Below are positions 25,859 to 36,620 of a stretch of 64,000 bases of DNA, piece by piece (the stretch's first letter is position 1; every line of letters begins with the position of its first letter). The notes below the pieces were generated by a model. The model saw only the letters and a program-made list of their open reading frames with translations, was not told the origin of the DNA and searched no databases. Origin of the DNA: Calliopum simillimum (taxonomy: Eukaryota > Arthropoda > Insecta > Diptera > Lauxaniidae); assembly GCA_951812925.1 (NCBI GenBank), contig OX638370.1, forward strand, positions 106,592,897 to 106,656,896, in the 5' to 3' direction. A program made the translations under genes and the position numbers.

Positions 25859-27618
25859 TTAATTGCTATCATCATCAGTTACTAGCATTCGCTTGCTTCG
25901 AATGGGCAAAAAATCACTATCATCGCTGGAATAATTTTGAACTGGACTTTCTCTTGCTCGTTCGGCATCTACATTTTTATCAGTGAACTCTGTTATGAGC
26001 CGTTGTTTGCCAATTGTTGCTACCTCTTTGTAAAATTCTTTGTAATGAGCCATACACAAATTCACTAACGTTGGAATTGTGCAGCTCTTTCGACATTGGG
26101 ATCGTTTGTGACGAAATGGTATACTAATTTATTTGCAAATTGAAGTCCTTCTTGAATTAAATTTGCGGTCAGTTCAACAGATTCTTCTTCACTATCACTG
26201 CTTTCTGTAGATTTAGCGTTCTCTGAGGCAAAATGTAACATTTCATCTTCGCTAAGACCTTTATCAATCAGCAGTTCATCAATGTCATCAAATACCAAGT
26301 CATCAAAACCATCACCACCAACTGCGTGTGCCAAAGTAATAATATTGGAATATTCGTTTTGTATTTGAATCCACATGATTATTTCTTTTAACACATTCAG
26401 GCCAAATTGCTCTCCATCATGCGTTTAAGGTGGATGGTCGTATTTCTGATAATGCTAAAGCAACATGTGTTACGCAATCTTTAATAGAAAACTTTTTCCA
26501 GGCATCAATAACTGTAAGAGTTTTATCCTTATCCAAAGTGTCCAATATGTATTGGAATGTTCGTTTGATATAGTAAGTTTTAAATGTTGCGATAATTCTC
26601 TGGTCCAGTGGTTGAATTAGAGATGTGGTATTCGGTGGCAGAAACACAACTTGTACATTTTTGTGTTCCAAATGAGGATGCCTGGGTGCATTGTCTACCA
26701 GCAGATGAACTTTAAACTCTAAGTCTTTTTCATTCATATATTTTTTAGTTTCTGGCACAAAATATTTAGTGAACCATTTTGTGAAAACTGTAGTTGTCAC
26801 CCATGCTTTTTTATAGGCCATCCAATTGACCGGCAATGCATGAAAATTGACACCTTTCATTGCCCGAGGGTTATGTGCCCGATTGATAAGCAGGGGCTTT
26901 AACATCCGATCTCCAGAAGCGTTACTGCAAAATAAAAATGTGACTCGGTCTTTTGCAGCTTTAAAACCACCAGCAGAAGTCTTTTGCGATTTGGCCACAT
27001 ATGCTCTTCCCGGCCTTTTTTTTCAAAAAAAAAACAGTTTCGTCTGAATTAAAAACTTGATCTGGACTGTATGCACCATCAGCAATTATTTTCTTAAGTT
27101 TTGATGAAAATTCTTTGGCAGCTTTCATATCTCCAGAAGCTATCTCACCCTTGATTTTTATGTTATAAAGCGCATGCCTTTTTAGAAATCCTGTTAGCCA
27201 TCCTTTGCTTGCAGAAAATAAGTAGCTCTTCTCAGGAGTTGATTGTGTACAGGTAGACGGTTGTTCGTCTTTTCTCATGTTTTAAAACCTTAATGCTTGC
27301 TGTTTGATATTGTTTCCGTCTACGGGAATCCGTTTTTGTGCATTGTCCTAAAGCCATATTATGAGTGCTTTTTCCATTTTTTCTTCAAAAGCATTTCTAG
27401 TGTATGATGAATACTTAACAAATAGATTCGTTTCAGTTATCACCGATTGTCTAATTGAAATTTCATTTTTTTATAGTTCTAACTGTGGCTTCGTTTAATT
27501 TAAACATTTTGCCAACAAATGTTGAGCCTTCTCCATTTCGAAGGCGATCCAAAATTTCAATTTTGGTTTCCAAAGAAATGGCTTTACGTTTTAGTTTTGT
27601 ATTTGTAGTTTCCGACAT
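25859..27618 (-). pseudogene. Tigger/pogo (CENP-B-like) transposase, frameshifted
   Basis: From an ATG at 27,618 a pipsqueak-type HTH is readable (KRKAISLETKIEILDRLRNG). A frame break near 27,465 follows, then a CENP-B-type HTH region (WLTGFLKRHALYNIKIKGE). The DDE_1 domain shows all three acidic positions: FNSDETVFF (about 27,045), HLLVDNAPRHP (about 26,690) and TTSLIQPLDQRIIATFK (about 26,610). Breaks include a slip in an A-run near 27,017-27,033, a TGA near 26,417-26,419, and shifts near 26,388 and 26,068. The acidic tail (SDSEEESVEL, 26,180) is usual for the family. Total length, about 586 codons, is close to full length for Tigger-type transposases. Confidence 0.9.
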
Positions 27619-27853
27619 TTTCTTTTAGGGATAAATAAAATATTTAACAAAATATAAAAAAATATAAATGAGCCGTTTATTTTGAAAGTGGCATAAGTCC
27701 ATTTCGGGGCAAAAGTATGTTCCGTAATAAACAGTTTTTTGCCCGATTCTATTTTTTAAACATAACGTTATTAATTTCACACAATGTGGAAAACTTTTTG
27801 TACAGACAGAATTCAATTTTATTCTTTCTGAACAAAATGCAAGCTAATTCATA

Positions 27854-28747
27854 TTGGGCCTTATCGTAAATCTGAAGGGAGTTCCATTCTCTCCCTCCCG
27901 GGGAAGGAGCACTGGAAGTAGTGAATATTTCATGAATGGAAACTCCCCTTCCTGCAGGGATACTTTTTTTATTTTAATATCGTTGACATTTTCAGAAATA
28001 ACCAGTTTGCAACGCTGTGTTTTTCCAAGAGCGTTGACATTTTACACAAAAACAACATCTGGCAACGCTGAGTCTTTCCCATATCTTTGACATTTTGCGC
28101 AAACAACCTGTCTGAACGCTGATTTTTTCCAATTTCGTAGAAATTTTGCACAAAAAAAAACATGTGGCAACGCTTATTTCCATAAATCATTGACAGTTTT
28201 TTCCATTTTCCACTGGATTTTGACAGCTGACTTAAAAAAAAGATAAACAAGAAACAGCAATTGCAAAAGAAGAAAAAGAAGCAATTGCAGCAGTGAAATT
28301 GAAGTTAATGCTTTGCTTTTTAAAGTAAAAAATGTCTTTAATCATTTTTGTGGATTTGGAAAATCAAAAGTTTGCACCAAAAAAGAAAAAAAAAAATTTG
28401 AGTGAAAAGTAGTTTTAGCAGAACCAGTATAAGTTGGAAACGCTTGGATGAATATTAAAAACTTTAGTGTCATATGAAAGCTATTTCAATAAGCTTTAAA
28501 ATTGTTGTACTAAAGTTTTTAATTTGTCAAACGTTATTTATAATTATTCATTTATACATTAGTACTCCCTAGCAAAAAGTTGAGGAGCAAATTTATCAAA
28601 TTAAAGTGAAAAAACTCGCTCCCATCTTATTGGCGATTACATAATTTTTCCAGTGAATTTTCCCTTTCCACGAATTTTTTTTTGCGATTGCAAACCAGGG
28701 AGTTTGCGAATAAATTCTCGAGAATTTTTATTTTCGATAAGGCCCAT
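27854..28747. mobile_element. TIR element with an internal tandem repeat
   Basis: GGGCCTTATCGTAAAT at 27,856 faces its inverse (ATTTTCGATAAGGCCC, ending 28,745). ACTCCC blocks follow on both sides at about 35-45 bp inside the ends. No transposase frame is present. It contains four or more tandem units at 27,981-28,187. It lies within the right part of the Tigger-like element, so it is probably a later insertion. The target duplication is unclear and the superfamily is unassigned. Confidence 0.6.
27981..28187 (+). repeat. Tandem repeat, about 52-bp unit, four copies
   Basis: Units start near 27,981, 28,032, 28,085 and 28,136. Each follows CGTTGACATTTT..CACAAA..AACATCTGGCAACGCTG..TTTTTCC. Divergence between units is moderate. 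The first 16 bases of a fifth unit are recognisable near 28,188. Confidence 0.8.
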
Positions 28748-28825
28748 TATAATCGTGTAAGAATATTTTTTTAAAAATTATTTTCAAACCGTGTTAAATC
28801 AAAACCGTGTAAAAACAGAATTAGG

Positions 28826-30210
28826 TATATTTTATAAAATATCTATATGCCTCCCTATATATGTATTTTTGGAACGATTCTAAGCAATTTTGTCTTATGC
28901 ACTTTTTTCGTGAGACGCCTTGGTTTTGAATAAATTTCCGACCGCATAAAAAAATGTGGCCATATTTCCGTCAATTTTTGACATGAGAAATTTTGAAAGG
29001 AACCATTTTAAATAAAATTTCATCTACTTTTTTTATATTATGTAATGTTTTTACCTACACATCTCTGACCCTAAAAGGATATGTGCAAAAGAGTAAGAAA
29101 ACAAGAATTATTTTTTTTTTGCTTTTTTTTTTTTTTTGTTAAAAAATTTTTTGGGTGAAATGTTTTTTTTTTTTAAATTTTTTGAATAAGCTATTTCGAT
29201 GTCAAATTTAATTCTCTTTAAAATGTTTTTAAAAAAAATTTCGAAGTTTTACTTCGTTCGCTAAATATTTTGAAAAAATTGAAAAGGGTGCATATCCACC
29301 CCCCCCCCCCCCCTCACTCCGCCTTCGACCCATTAATTTAATAATACTCCGCGGTTTTTTCATCTTTAATGACCAATTGACCGATTTCTGTAATAAAAAC
29401 CCGTGAACATCGTATTCCTTTTTAGCATATTTTTTTACGACCTAACTAGCCCAAGGGTGTCAGCGTAGAACAAAAGTGAGCCATTTTTGGCTCAACCAAC
29501 AACATCAATATTTCCGAACAACAATCACAGAAATAATTTTTGTTGTTTTTTTTTTCACGCTTGTCAAAATTTTGCGTTTTTGTTGCTTTGTTTGCGTACA
29601 CACAAAATCGAACTCGAACCAACATAAAACAACAACAATGACTACGTTGCATAAAAAACAAAAACGACAAACAATATACTTATGTATTAATGCGTTGACG
29701 CGCAGTTGCAAAAATGAAAGTCTTTTACACACTAACGCCTGAACGTTCAATGAGAATATTTCCAGTGCAAAATTTTTGCCAATGTGTTTGTTGTTTTACA
29801 AATGTCAAACTTTCGCAAACCGTACTCTTGCAACGACGCAAGAGCATTGCGGATCAACGCGTGAATACCCCTACTTTTTGTATGTGTTCTTAGAAATTTT
29901 AAAAATTGTTGAAATATACCTAATTGTTGTTGTAAACGAGGCATGAAAAAACAACAAAAAATTGTTTTTGTGATTGTTGTAATTTAAATTTGAAGTTGTT
30001 GTAAAAGCAAAAATTTTGAGCTGACTGCGCTGCATGCGCTTGGCTGAGTGATTTGAAAACGCAGACACCCTTCAACTAGACTAGACTTGAAGTAGCGATG
30101 CCTTTGATTTTTTGGCAGTCTACAGTAAACCATTGCACAGTTACTGCCTGTGCAGTATTCAAAGAAGCACAGTTATCATTTTTGCTGTTACTGTTGTTTT
30201 TATTTTACTT
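28826..30210. other. Non-coding region
   Basis: No gene recognised. Poly-A and poly-T runs abound. A homopolymer of about 15 C lies near 29,299-29,313. CAA/TTG-rich sequence around 29,490-29,640 and 29,940-30,010 is typical of fly spacers. Confidence 0.45.
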
Positions 30211-30894
30211 TAAGGGGGGCTTCTCATGTAACACGTCACAAAGTAGTTGTTTTTCGGGATTTTTTTTCACTCGGAAAATAAAAACACACACAAATAATTT
30301 ATCGCATATATTTAAGAACATGTTTGAACTATAAAAAAAGCATTTTTTCAAAAACTAAAATGAGAAAATGGCAGACTTGTTAAATGTCGCGTGTGGCGTG
30401 ACGCGGCTGACAGATTTATCGCGGTACATTGTGGAGCCCAAAGTTTTTATCTGAAACATAAAACAAAATTTTTTTATAATTCAGCAGGGTTCTCCTGAGT
30501 GCATGAATGTTTGCAACTCCAAAAAATTCGATTCTATAATATTGAAGTCACGTCTTGAAAAAAAAGTGCTATTTTTTGGTAATTTTTTGTCGCTAAATGG
30601 GGCTAAAAAGTGTATAAAATACCTTTTTTTCCGCAATTTCAGACATTCATGCACTCGTTCAATTTATAATCTGCAAAACACTTTTTAGAAATCAAAAATC
30701 GGTTAAGTAGTTTTTTCGCAATCGTGTACCGCGATTTTAAAACCATAGTTTTGAGAAAAAACGATTTAAAGTTTGAGTTCGCACACAAAGCGTTGAGTCA
30801 TGAAACTTTGGAAATATACTCCCAAGACGTTATTCTATCAACCTATGAAAAAAAAAATCGATTTTTTGAAAATTTTGCATGAGAAGCCCTCTTA
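30211..30894. mobile_element. Small TIR element next to a mariner relic
   Basis: TAAGGGGGGCTTCTCATG at 30,211-30,228 is the inverse of CATGAGAAGCCCTCTTA at 30,878-30,894, with one extra G. The element carries GCGGTACA / TGTACCGC sites at about 30,420 and 30,724 as a further inverted pair. No transposase is present. The right end coincides with the point where the mariner reading frame stops matching, so it probably inserted into that relic. Confidence 0.6.
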
Positions 30895-31340
30895 AAAGAC
30901 GGATACGCTACTTCTGGGCAGCACACCATGGACGGTTGTTTGGTTTCTGGGTCGTACTTATAAAACCAAGCTCCATCACTTGTTACGATTTTATTGTAGT
31001 TGCTAGATCGTCCACTTCCAAATTCTTTGATAAATATTGACATTTAACTTCAAATCGTCAACAATCATTTCTTAAGTCTTTCGTGGACCTCCGTCAACTT
31101 TAGCCTTGCACAGGGCCACATAACTCTCAGAAAACTGTTCAGTCTGGAATTTTTGAAATAACATTCAGACAGTCTGAACAGCTGGTGCATTCATTTTATA
31201 TACAGTTTGATATTCATTGAAATATTTTTTGTCTTGAGTTGACCCCAAAACTGACGAACTTCTTGCTGTGTTGGTTTCGAACCTTCTTTCAACTTTTCAT
31301 CAGTTATTTTACATTTTTTCATCCACATACATTGCGGTCG
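30895..31340 (-). pseudogene. mariner-type transposase relic
   Basis: Minus strand. IVTSDGAWFYKYDPETKQPS (about 30,925-30,985) matches the mariner signature around the first catalytic Asp, with GDE..W altered to SDGAW. Upstream fragments to about 31,340 are in mixed frames. The second and third catalytic blocks are missing because the match ends at the TIR element at 30,894. It is not functional. Confidence 0.65.
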
Positions 31341-31384
31341 ATCATTTTGAAATTAATTACAATAATAAAATAAATAAATAAATA

Positions 31385-32052
31385 CACAGGACCACAAAAA
31401 AAAAAGTCCTGTAGTAGAAAGTTGAGTTACCATACGGTATGGTTTTCAATGTGCTAAAAACGAATCCGAGGTCAGAATTTAGCCATCACCATCAGATTTT
31501 GAGATATCCTTGATTAAAGTTGCAAGAGGCACTGTTTTCAGGCTTATGGTGCAGTTCCAGGAAACGATGTAGTTCCATATTTTCAATGGAATCGAATAGC
31601 CATAATCTTCCTTATAAAACTATGCATTCTAATTTTTTCAATTGGACTTTTACTTCCCGAGATATCATCGTTTGAAGTAAACGTATATCAACCCCCATAT
31701 AAAGCACTACATTATATTTGTAGCGTAAAATCCATTAAACATATAAAAATTATAACCCTTTACTTCAAAGTAAGATAACTCTGAAAGTAAGACTCCAATC
31801 GGAAAAGTTTGAAGCCATAGTTTTATAAGGAAGATTGTGGCTATTCGATGTCGTTGAAAAAATGGAACTAACACATTTCCTGGAACTGCACCATAAGCCT
31901 GAAAACACTGCTGTCTGCAACTTTAAGCAGGGATATCTCAAAATCTGAGGGTGATGGCTAAATTCTGACCTCGGATTCGTTTTTAGAACATTGAAAACCA
32001 TACCGTATGGTACCTCAAATTTCTACTACAGGACTTTTTTTTTGGTCCTGTG
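31385..32052. mobile_element. Foldback element, arms about 310 bp
   Basis: The ends CACAGGACC (31,385) and GGTCCTGTG (32,044-32,052) open long inverted arms. CATACGGTATGGTTTTCAAT (about 31,433) faces ATTGAAAACCATACCGTATG (about 31,990), and CCGAGGTCAGAATTTAGCCA faces TGGCTAAATTCTGACCTCGG. The centre (about 31,700-31,735) is short, so most of the element could pair. No coding capacity. Confidence 0.85.
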
Positions 32053-32904
32053 ATATCATTAGACAATTGTGAATCTTTCTTCATCTGTGACTTTATGATT
32101 TGTTGCAGTCATCAGAAGACCTCAAAAGGGCACTCAGAAAACTTCAATCTTAAATCATATATGTATGTATGTAAGCTGTCGTTATTTTTGTGATACATAA
32201 TGCATCCGTTTTGTGTACACACAATATTCTGATGTCATATTTTTGATATGAAATTTAAACAAACAAGGATTTTTTCTCTTAAATTGTTGCTCTGTCACTT
32301 TTATCGCTTGTTGTTGCCTTCAGCTGCAACAACTTACAGGACTTCAACTATTTATTGTCAACTTTTTCCTCACTCACTCGCTGGCTGGGTTCGTCAACAT
32401 TTTATTTATAAATTTTTGTATATTTTTTTTTTTTTTTTTTTTTTTGTATTTTTTATCAGATCAGACTTCTTTCAACTTTTACCTTCATATTGCGTCGCAT
32501 CTTTCATTGTGATTTAATATTTTATTCATTTTTCCAGTCTGTTGGTGAAATTTTTTCATTTATTTCGTTAAAATGTTATTTTTCTGGTGACCTGCAGTGT
32601 GTTCAGCAATGGACGTCGTGCAACATTTCATAAAATGTTTTTAAGAATTTCAACATTTTTCTACATTTTAACTTGTAATTGTTTTTACTCGTATGTTGAA
32701 AAAAGGAAAAAAAAATTATTTCATTAAAAATACTTGGAAAATTTCATATATCTGAAAAAGTTGAAAAATGCTGACCGTAAAATATATCGAATGTTTTTTT
32801 TATTCAGAGGTATAGAATTTTCTAGAGCGAAAGCTTTCAGAATAAATACATGTGCTTGACACTTATGTTCAATAGAAAGGGTCGAAATTCAGATTTATCA
32901 CGAA
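32053..32904. other. Non-coding AT-rich region
   Basis: No gene is seen. It has a long T-run near 32,428-32,446 and ATGTATGTATGT near 32,160. Confidence 0.45.
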
Positions 32905-33095
32905 ACCGACTCAGAAAAAAAAATGGCTTAAAAACGATATCTGCATAATTTTATTTTTTTTTTCATTCCGAGAAAAACCTTCAGAATGGACCTTCAGTAG
33001 AATCAAAAGTGCTATGTTGGTTTTTCTCGGAATGAAATAACAAAAAATGTTGCGGGTATCGTTTTTAAGAGTCCTTCTAACTTTTGAGTCGGTTT
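32905..33095. repeat. Inverted pair of a dispersed repeat module
   Basis: GAAACCGACTCAGAAAA followed by AAAACGATATCTGCA and CATTCCGAGAAAAACC (32,902-32,987) is inverted at 33,017-33,097 (GGTTTTTCTCGGAATG, GGGTATCGTTTTTAAGA, GAGTCGGTTTC). The same module occurs singly at 1755-1890 and 50,785-50,880. Confidence 0.75.
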
Positions 33096-33129
33096 CAGAA
33101 TAATTTTTCTGTGCTTCATACAAAATCAA

Positions 33130-33700
33130 ACCGGTCTTATGTTTAATATACCTTGGCAAATTACCATACAAAGGCTTGAACTGAAACAACGTTTACAAAA
33201 TGCTGAAATGTATTTTCAAAATGGGCTTAAAACCAATTTCAAATTGAACCGCATTTTCACAGTGAAATCGTCTTCAGCGATGAGGCACAATTCTAACTTT
33301 ATAAATACGCAAATATACAAATTTGCCATATTTTGAGTGAGAAGAAACCTGAAGAGACTCTCCAAACTTCCTAACATATAGAAAAAAGTTATTGACTGGT
33401 GTGGTTTGCATGCTGTAAGCATGATTGGTCCATACTTTTTTAAAACTAAAGCGACAAAGTTGCCGCCAATGGTGAACGTCAGAGGTAAACAATTTTTGGT
33501 GCCCCACTTTAATATCAACCGTCTTACTGTTCAATGGTTTCACCAGGATGATGCAACAAGCCATATAGCGCATGAAACTAGCCTTTTATTGGAACAAACT
33601 TTAAGTGACCGTATCTTATCCAGAAATTGGCCTGTAAACTGGCTAGCTAGATCATATGATTTAACTCTCTTTGACTACTTCTTGTGTGGTATGCTATGAT
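33130..33700 (+). pseudogene. mariner-like DDD transposase relic, C-terminal part
   Basis: Near 33,262 a frame gives EIVFSDEAQF, the first catalytic Asp block. A second frame then runs 33,406-33,699 with MIGPYFF, VNVRGKQFLVPHF and VQWFHQDDATSHIAHET, the usual WFQQDGAT..H block around the second Asp. It ends NWPVNWLARSYDLTLFDYFL, which aligns with the NWPPRSCDLTPLDYFLWG signature of the third Asp. Frame changes and early stops show it is dead. The N-terminal HTH region is not recognisable. Confidence 0.8.
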
Positions 33701-34700
33701 TGACTAAATGAAAACATATTATAAAGCAACATCTTACGCGAAACTATGCAACTCATTTTTTTAACAAATTATGTTAAATTTCACAATATGCAAAAGCGAT
33801 ATCATAATATGAACTGTAAGAAATGATAAAACTTAGTTTCTTTGTGATAGAAAGTTTACCAAAAAATGTGAAATTGATGGTACTAAGTTAAAAAGATGAT
33901 ATAAGTACGTTAGTCAAAATACCACCTCCAGAGTTAATGCAAACTATTGAATGTTTTAATTAATTTTATGTTATTCGCTAATTATCTATCTGTTTATAAC
34001 GTAAATGTCAAATTATAATGACATTTAAATGAATTATGACGCATTTACACTATGACATTATTTTTGTCTAATAGGTAGAAAGTTTATTTTCAAGTGTAAC
34101 CGAAGAATATTAATTTAAATTGAAAGATTTCATTTGTTTACTGATCTGATATGTTGATTGTGGTTGCTTCTACTGTTGTTCTTTTTGTTGTTGTTTTTGT
34201 TGTTGCTGCTGTTGTTGTTATTGTTGTTGTTGCTTTAATGCTCTTGTTATTGCAGCGGTTATTCTTGTTGTTATTGTTCTTGTTCTTGTAAAATTTCCGG
34301 TCAATACAAGCGCACAAGTAGTCATACTTCATATACTCGTATAAGAATAATTTAAAACCACATACACAAATGTCTTCGTAAGTATTTGTTTGTATAGCAC
34401 TATTTCATCGGTATCTTTACATGTGCGCCATACACATGTGCATTTGTGCTTGTATGCTTGTGTACGTGTGTGTACATGTGAAATTGTCTGTGAAGTGTTG
34501 TTCATTCAATTTTTTCCATCTGTTTTGGTTGTCTGCTTAAAACAACTGAAAATCAGTTTCCTGCTTGGTACAGAAACAATAAATTACACAACCGCAGATA
34601 CTCAACGCATACAATTACATATAATGTAGTAGTAGTAGGTACAGTGTTGTGCAGTAAATATGCAATAGCAGCATAAGAATCTGCGATTTTCCACTACTGG
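33701..34700. other. Non-coding region with TTG repeats
   Basis: No gene is recognised. A (TTG)n-rich tract occupies about 34,160-34,240, and CA/TG-rich sequence lies near 34,430-34,490. Confidence 0.45.
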
Positions 34701-35580
34701 CTTATATGGTTAGTTAACAGGGTAATGTGTTGGTTAAATTGTTAAATTACACAATCCTGAAAAAGTTAAAAAGGTATGAAATGAGAGTAGGTGATTTTTA
34801 TAGATTGCTGAATCCGAATATGGCCTCTGATTTGCTCCACTACGTCTGAGATCCGAGTTATCATTTATTTAAAGTGCGAGAAACGCTATTTTCAGACATA
34901 TGGCGTACATCCTAAAAAAAGTCTAGTTCACTTTTGACAGCGGCATTGAGCAGCCCTGAGCTTCCGATCGATTGAAGTAAAGGTATCGCTAATCCCTGTA
35001 AAGGACTATATTCAATTTGTATACCTTTACTTCAATGGACGATATCTCAGAAACTAATGATCCAATTGGAAAAGTTAAAAGTGAGCTTTAAAGTGGAAGC
35101 TCAGGGCTATTTAATGCCGCTGTCAAAAGTGAACTAGACTTCTTTAAAGATGTACGCCATATATTTGAAAATAACATTTTCTGCTCTTTAAATCAAGGAT
35201 AACTCAGATCTCAGACGTGATGGAGCAAATCGGAGGTCATATTCGGTTTTAGCAAGCAAAAATCTATAAAAATCACCTACTCTGATCTTATACTTTTTTC
35301 ATCGCAGGATTGTGTCATTGATTTAATTTAGTAATTAGTTATTTCATTTGCTGCAAAAATGATTCATTTAGTTACCAAGATAATTGGTTAGTTAGTTTGT
35401 TAATTGGTAAAATAACTAATGATTAAGGTCAATAGCGAGCTAGTAAAGAAATTAGACATTGAGTAAGCTAGGCAGGAAATAAGATAGTTAGTTAACTTCT
35501 TAGTTATATAGAGAACTGGTCACTTTGTACGTTAATTAGCTTGTAAATAAGTAACCTCGCAAAATAGTTACCTATTATTA
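34700..35580. repeat. Degenerate TTAGTTA-type simple repeat, split by a foldback element
   Basis: Words such as GGTTAGTTAAC and GTTAAATTG at 34,707-34,748 continue after 35,315 as TAGTAATTAGTTA, GGTTAGTTAGTTTGTTAATT and similar up to about 35,580. The foldback element at 34,750-35,314 interrupts the run. Confidence 0.5.
34750..35314. mobile_element. Foldback element, arms about 260 bp
   Basis: CACAATCCTG (34,750) faces CAGGATTGTG (35,305-35,314). Inside, AGTAGGTGATTTTTATAGAT faces ATCTATAAAAATCACCTACT, and AGTCTAGTTCACTTTTGACA faces TGTCAAAAGTGAACTAGACT. Short loop near 34,995-35,015. The centre repeats a phrase (GATATCTCAGAAACTAATGA, then TCCAATTGGAAAAGTT) that also appears in altered form in the foldback element at 31,385-32,052. 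Confidence 0.85.
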
Positions 35581-35708
35581 TAATTTTTTTTTTGCAATTC
35601 AATGCACTTAAGGTATTTCCAAATTTTTTTTTCCCTTTAAAACCGCCAGAAAAAATTGTCCCTTCTACTTAGTTATTTTGTAAAACTAAAATAAATTCAC
35701 TTAAATTA

Positions 35709-36180
35709 CACAGGCCCAAAAAAAAAAAAAAGTACCCGGCGCGAAAGATCAAACCACCTGAACTTTATGTTTTCGTGGTCGCTGAATTCGAATATGGTGC
35801 CAGAATAGCGAAGTTGGTTCGCGTTTTTTCAGAAATCAGAAATATTGCTGAAAATTACAGATTTTTGCTGGTTTCTGAATAAACGCGAACCGTCTTCGCT
35901 AATCTGGCACTATATTCAGGTTCAGCGATCCGGAATACATAAAGTTCCGGTGGTCTAATCTTTCGCGAAGGGTATTTTTTTTGGTCTGTGCATAGAACCA
36001 CAAAAAAAAATTTCAAGCGCGAACGATCAAAATCTCAAATTTTCAGCGTAATTGCTGATTTCTGAAAAAACTTGAACCAACTTTGCAATTCTGGCACCAT
36101 ATTCGGATTTAGCGACCCCGAAAACATAAAGTTCAGGTGGTTTGATCTTTTGCGCAGGGTACTTTTTTTTGTGGGCCTGT
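35709..36180. mobile_element. Two adjacent copies of a short foldback element
   Basis: The first copy runs CACAGGCCC (35,709) to GGTCTGTG (35,983-35,990), with arms of about 135 bp around a centre near 35,850. The second, at 35,995-36,180, starts with a shortened left end (CCACAAAAAAAAATTTCAAG) and ends GGGCCTGT. Shared words include GCGAAAGATCAAACCACC and its inverse. The ends resemble the CACAGGACC ends of the element at 31,385. Confidence 0.75.
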
Positions 36181-36379
36181 ATCAAAAATGGTTTAAATGT
36201 AATGCAAAGTCGGTCAGTAGTATTAAAAGTGGTCCAAATGTAATGCATAATCCGTTATTAGTACCAAAACAGGTCCAATTAAGTATCGATTGTGTCAGTA
36301 AAATCACAACGTCACTGAATATCTACTGTTTGGCATTCTGTTGGTTGTGAAGAAGAGCAAAGGATACTGTATTGGCCTT

Positions 36380-36620
36380 ATGACTTGCGCTGCTAGGAGA
36401 GACCTGGGCTTAAATTCTCCACTAAGTGATTTTCTATTCCCATATTTAGATTTCTATTAATTTGCACACAATTCGTCTGAAGATTCTTCGGAGCGGAAAA
36501 TGAGACATGTGTCCAATATAGCCGAGGTATAAAATAATAAAAAATTAATAAAAAAATTTCATCCACACTGAGATTCGAACCCGGAACACAATACTCTTTA
36601 GCACATTCGTCTATGAAACA
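36380..36620 (-). mobile_element. Possible tRNA-derived SINE
   Basis: On the minus strand GGGTTCGAATCTC (about 36,569-36,581) is a good Pol III B box. It is followed by an AT-rich body and, about 160 bp further on, AGCAGCGCAAGTCATAAGG. An A box about 30-50 bp upstream is poor (ATAGACGAATG). This is weak evidence; a chance B box cannot be excluded. Confidence 0.35.

Larger units (their letters stand above)
24040..28825 (-). mobile_element. Tigger/pogo-like DNA transposon, invaded by other elements
   Basis: The outer ends are a 21-bp inverted pair: CCTAATTCGGTTTTTACACG at 24,040-24,059 plus G, and the inverse of CCTAATTCTGTTTTTACACG at 28,806-28,825. Related GTGTAA-type words sit inside the ends (about 25,502-25,529; 28,753-28,800). 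The broken transposase at 25,859-27,618 lies within. An RTE retrotransposon (24,068-25,480) sits just inside the left end, and a TIR element (about 27,854-28,747) near the right. Joining the ends to this transposase is an inference from position and similarity of the ends. Confidence 0.6.

Noticed and set aside
36560..36620. A functional tRNA gene on the minus strand
   Set aside because: There is a B box only; no cloverleaf, no acceptor pairing and a poor A box.
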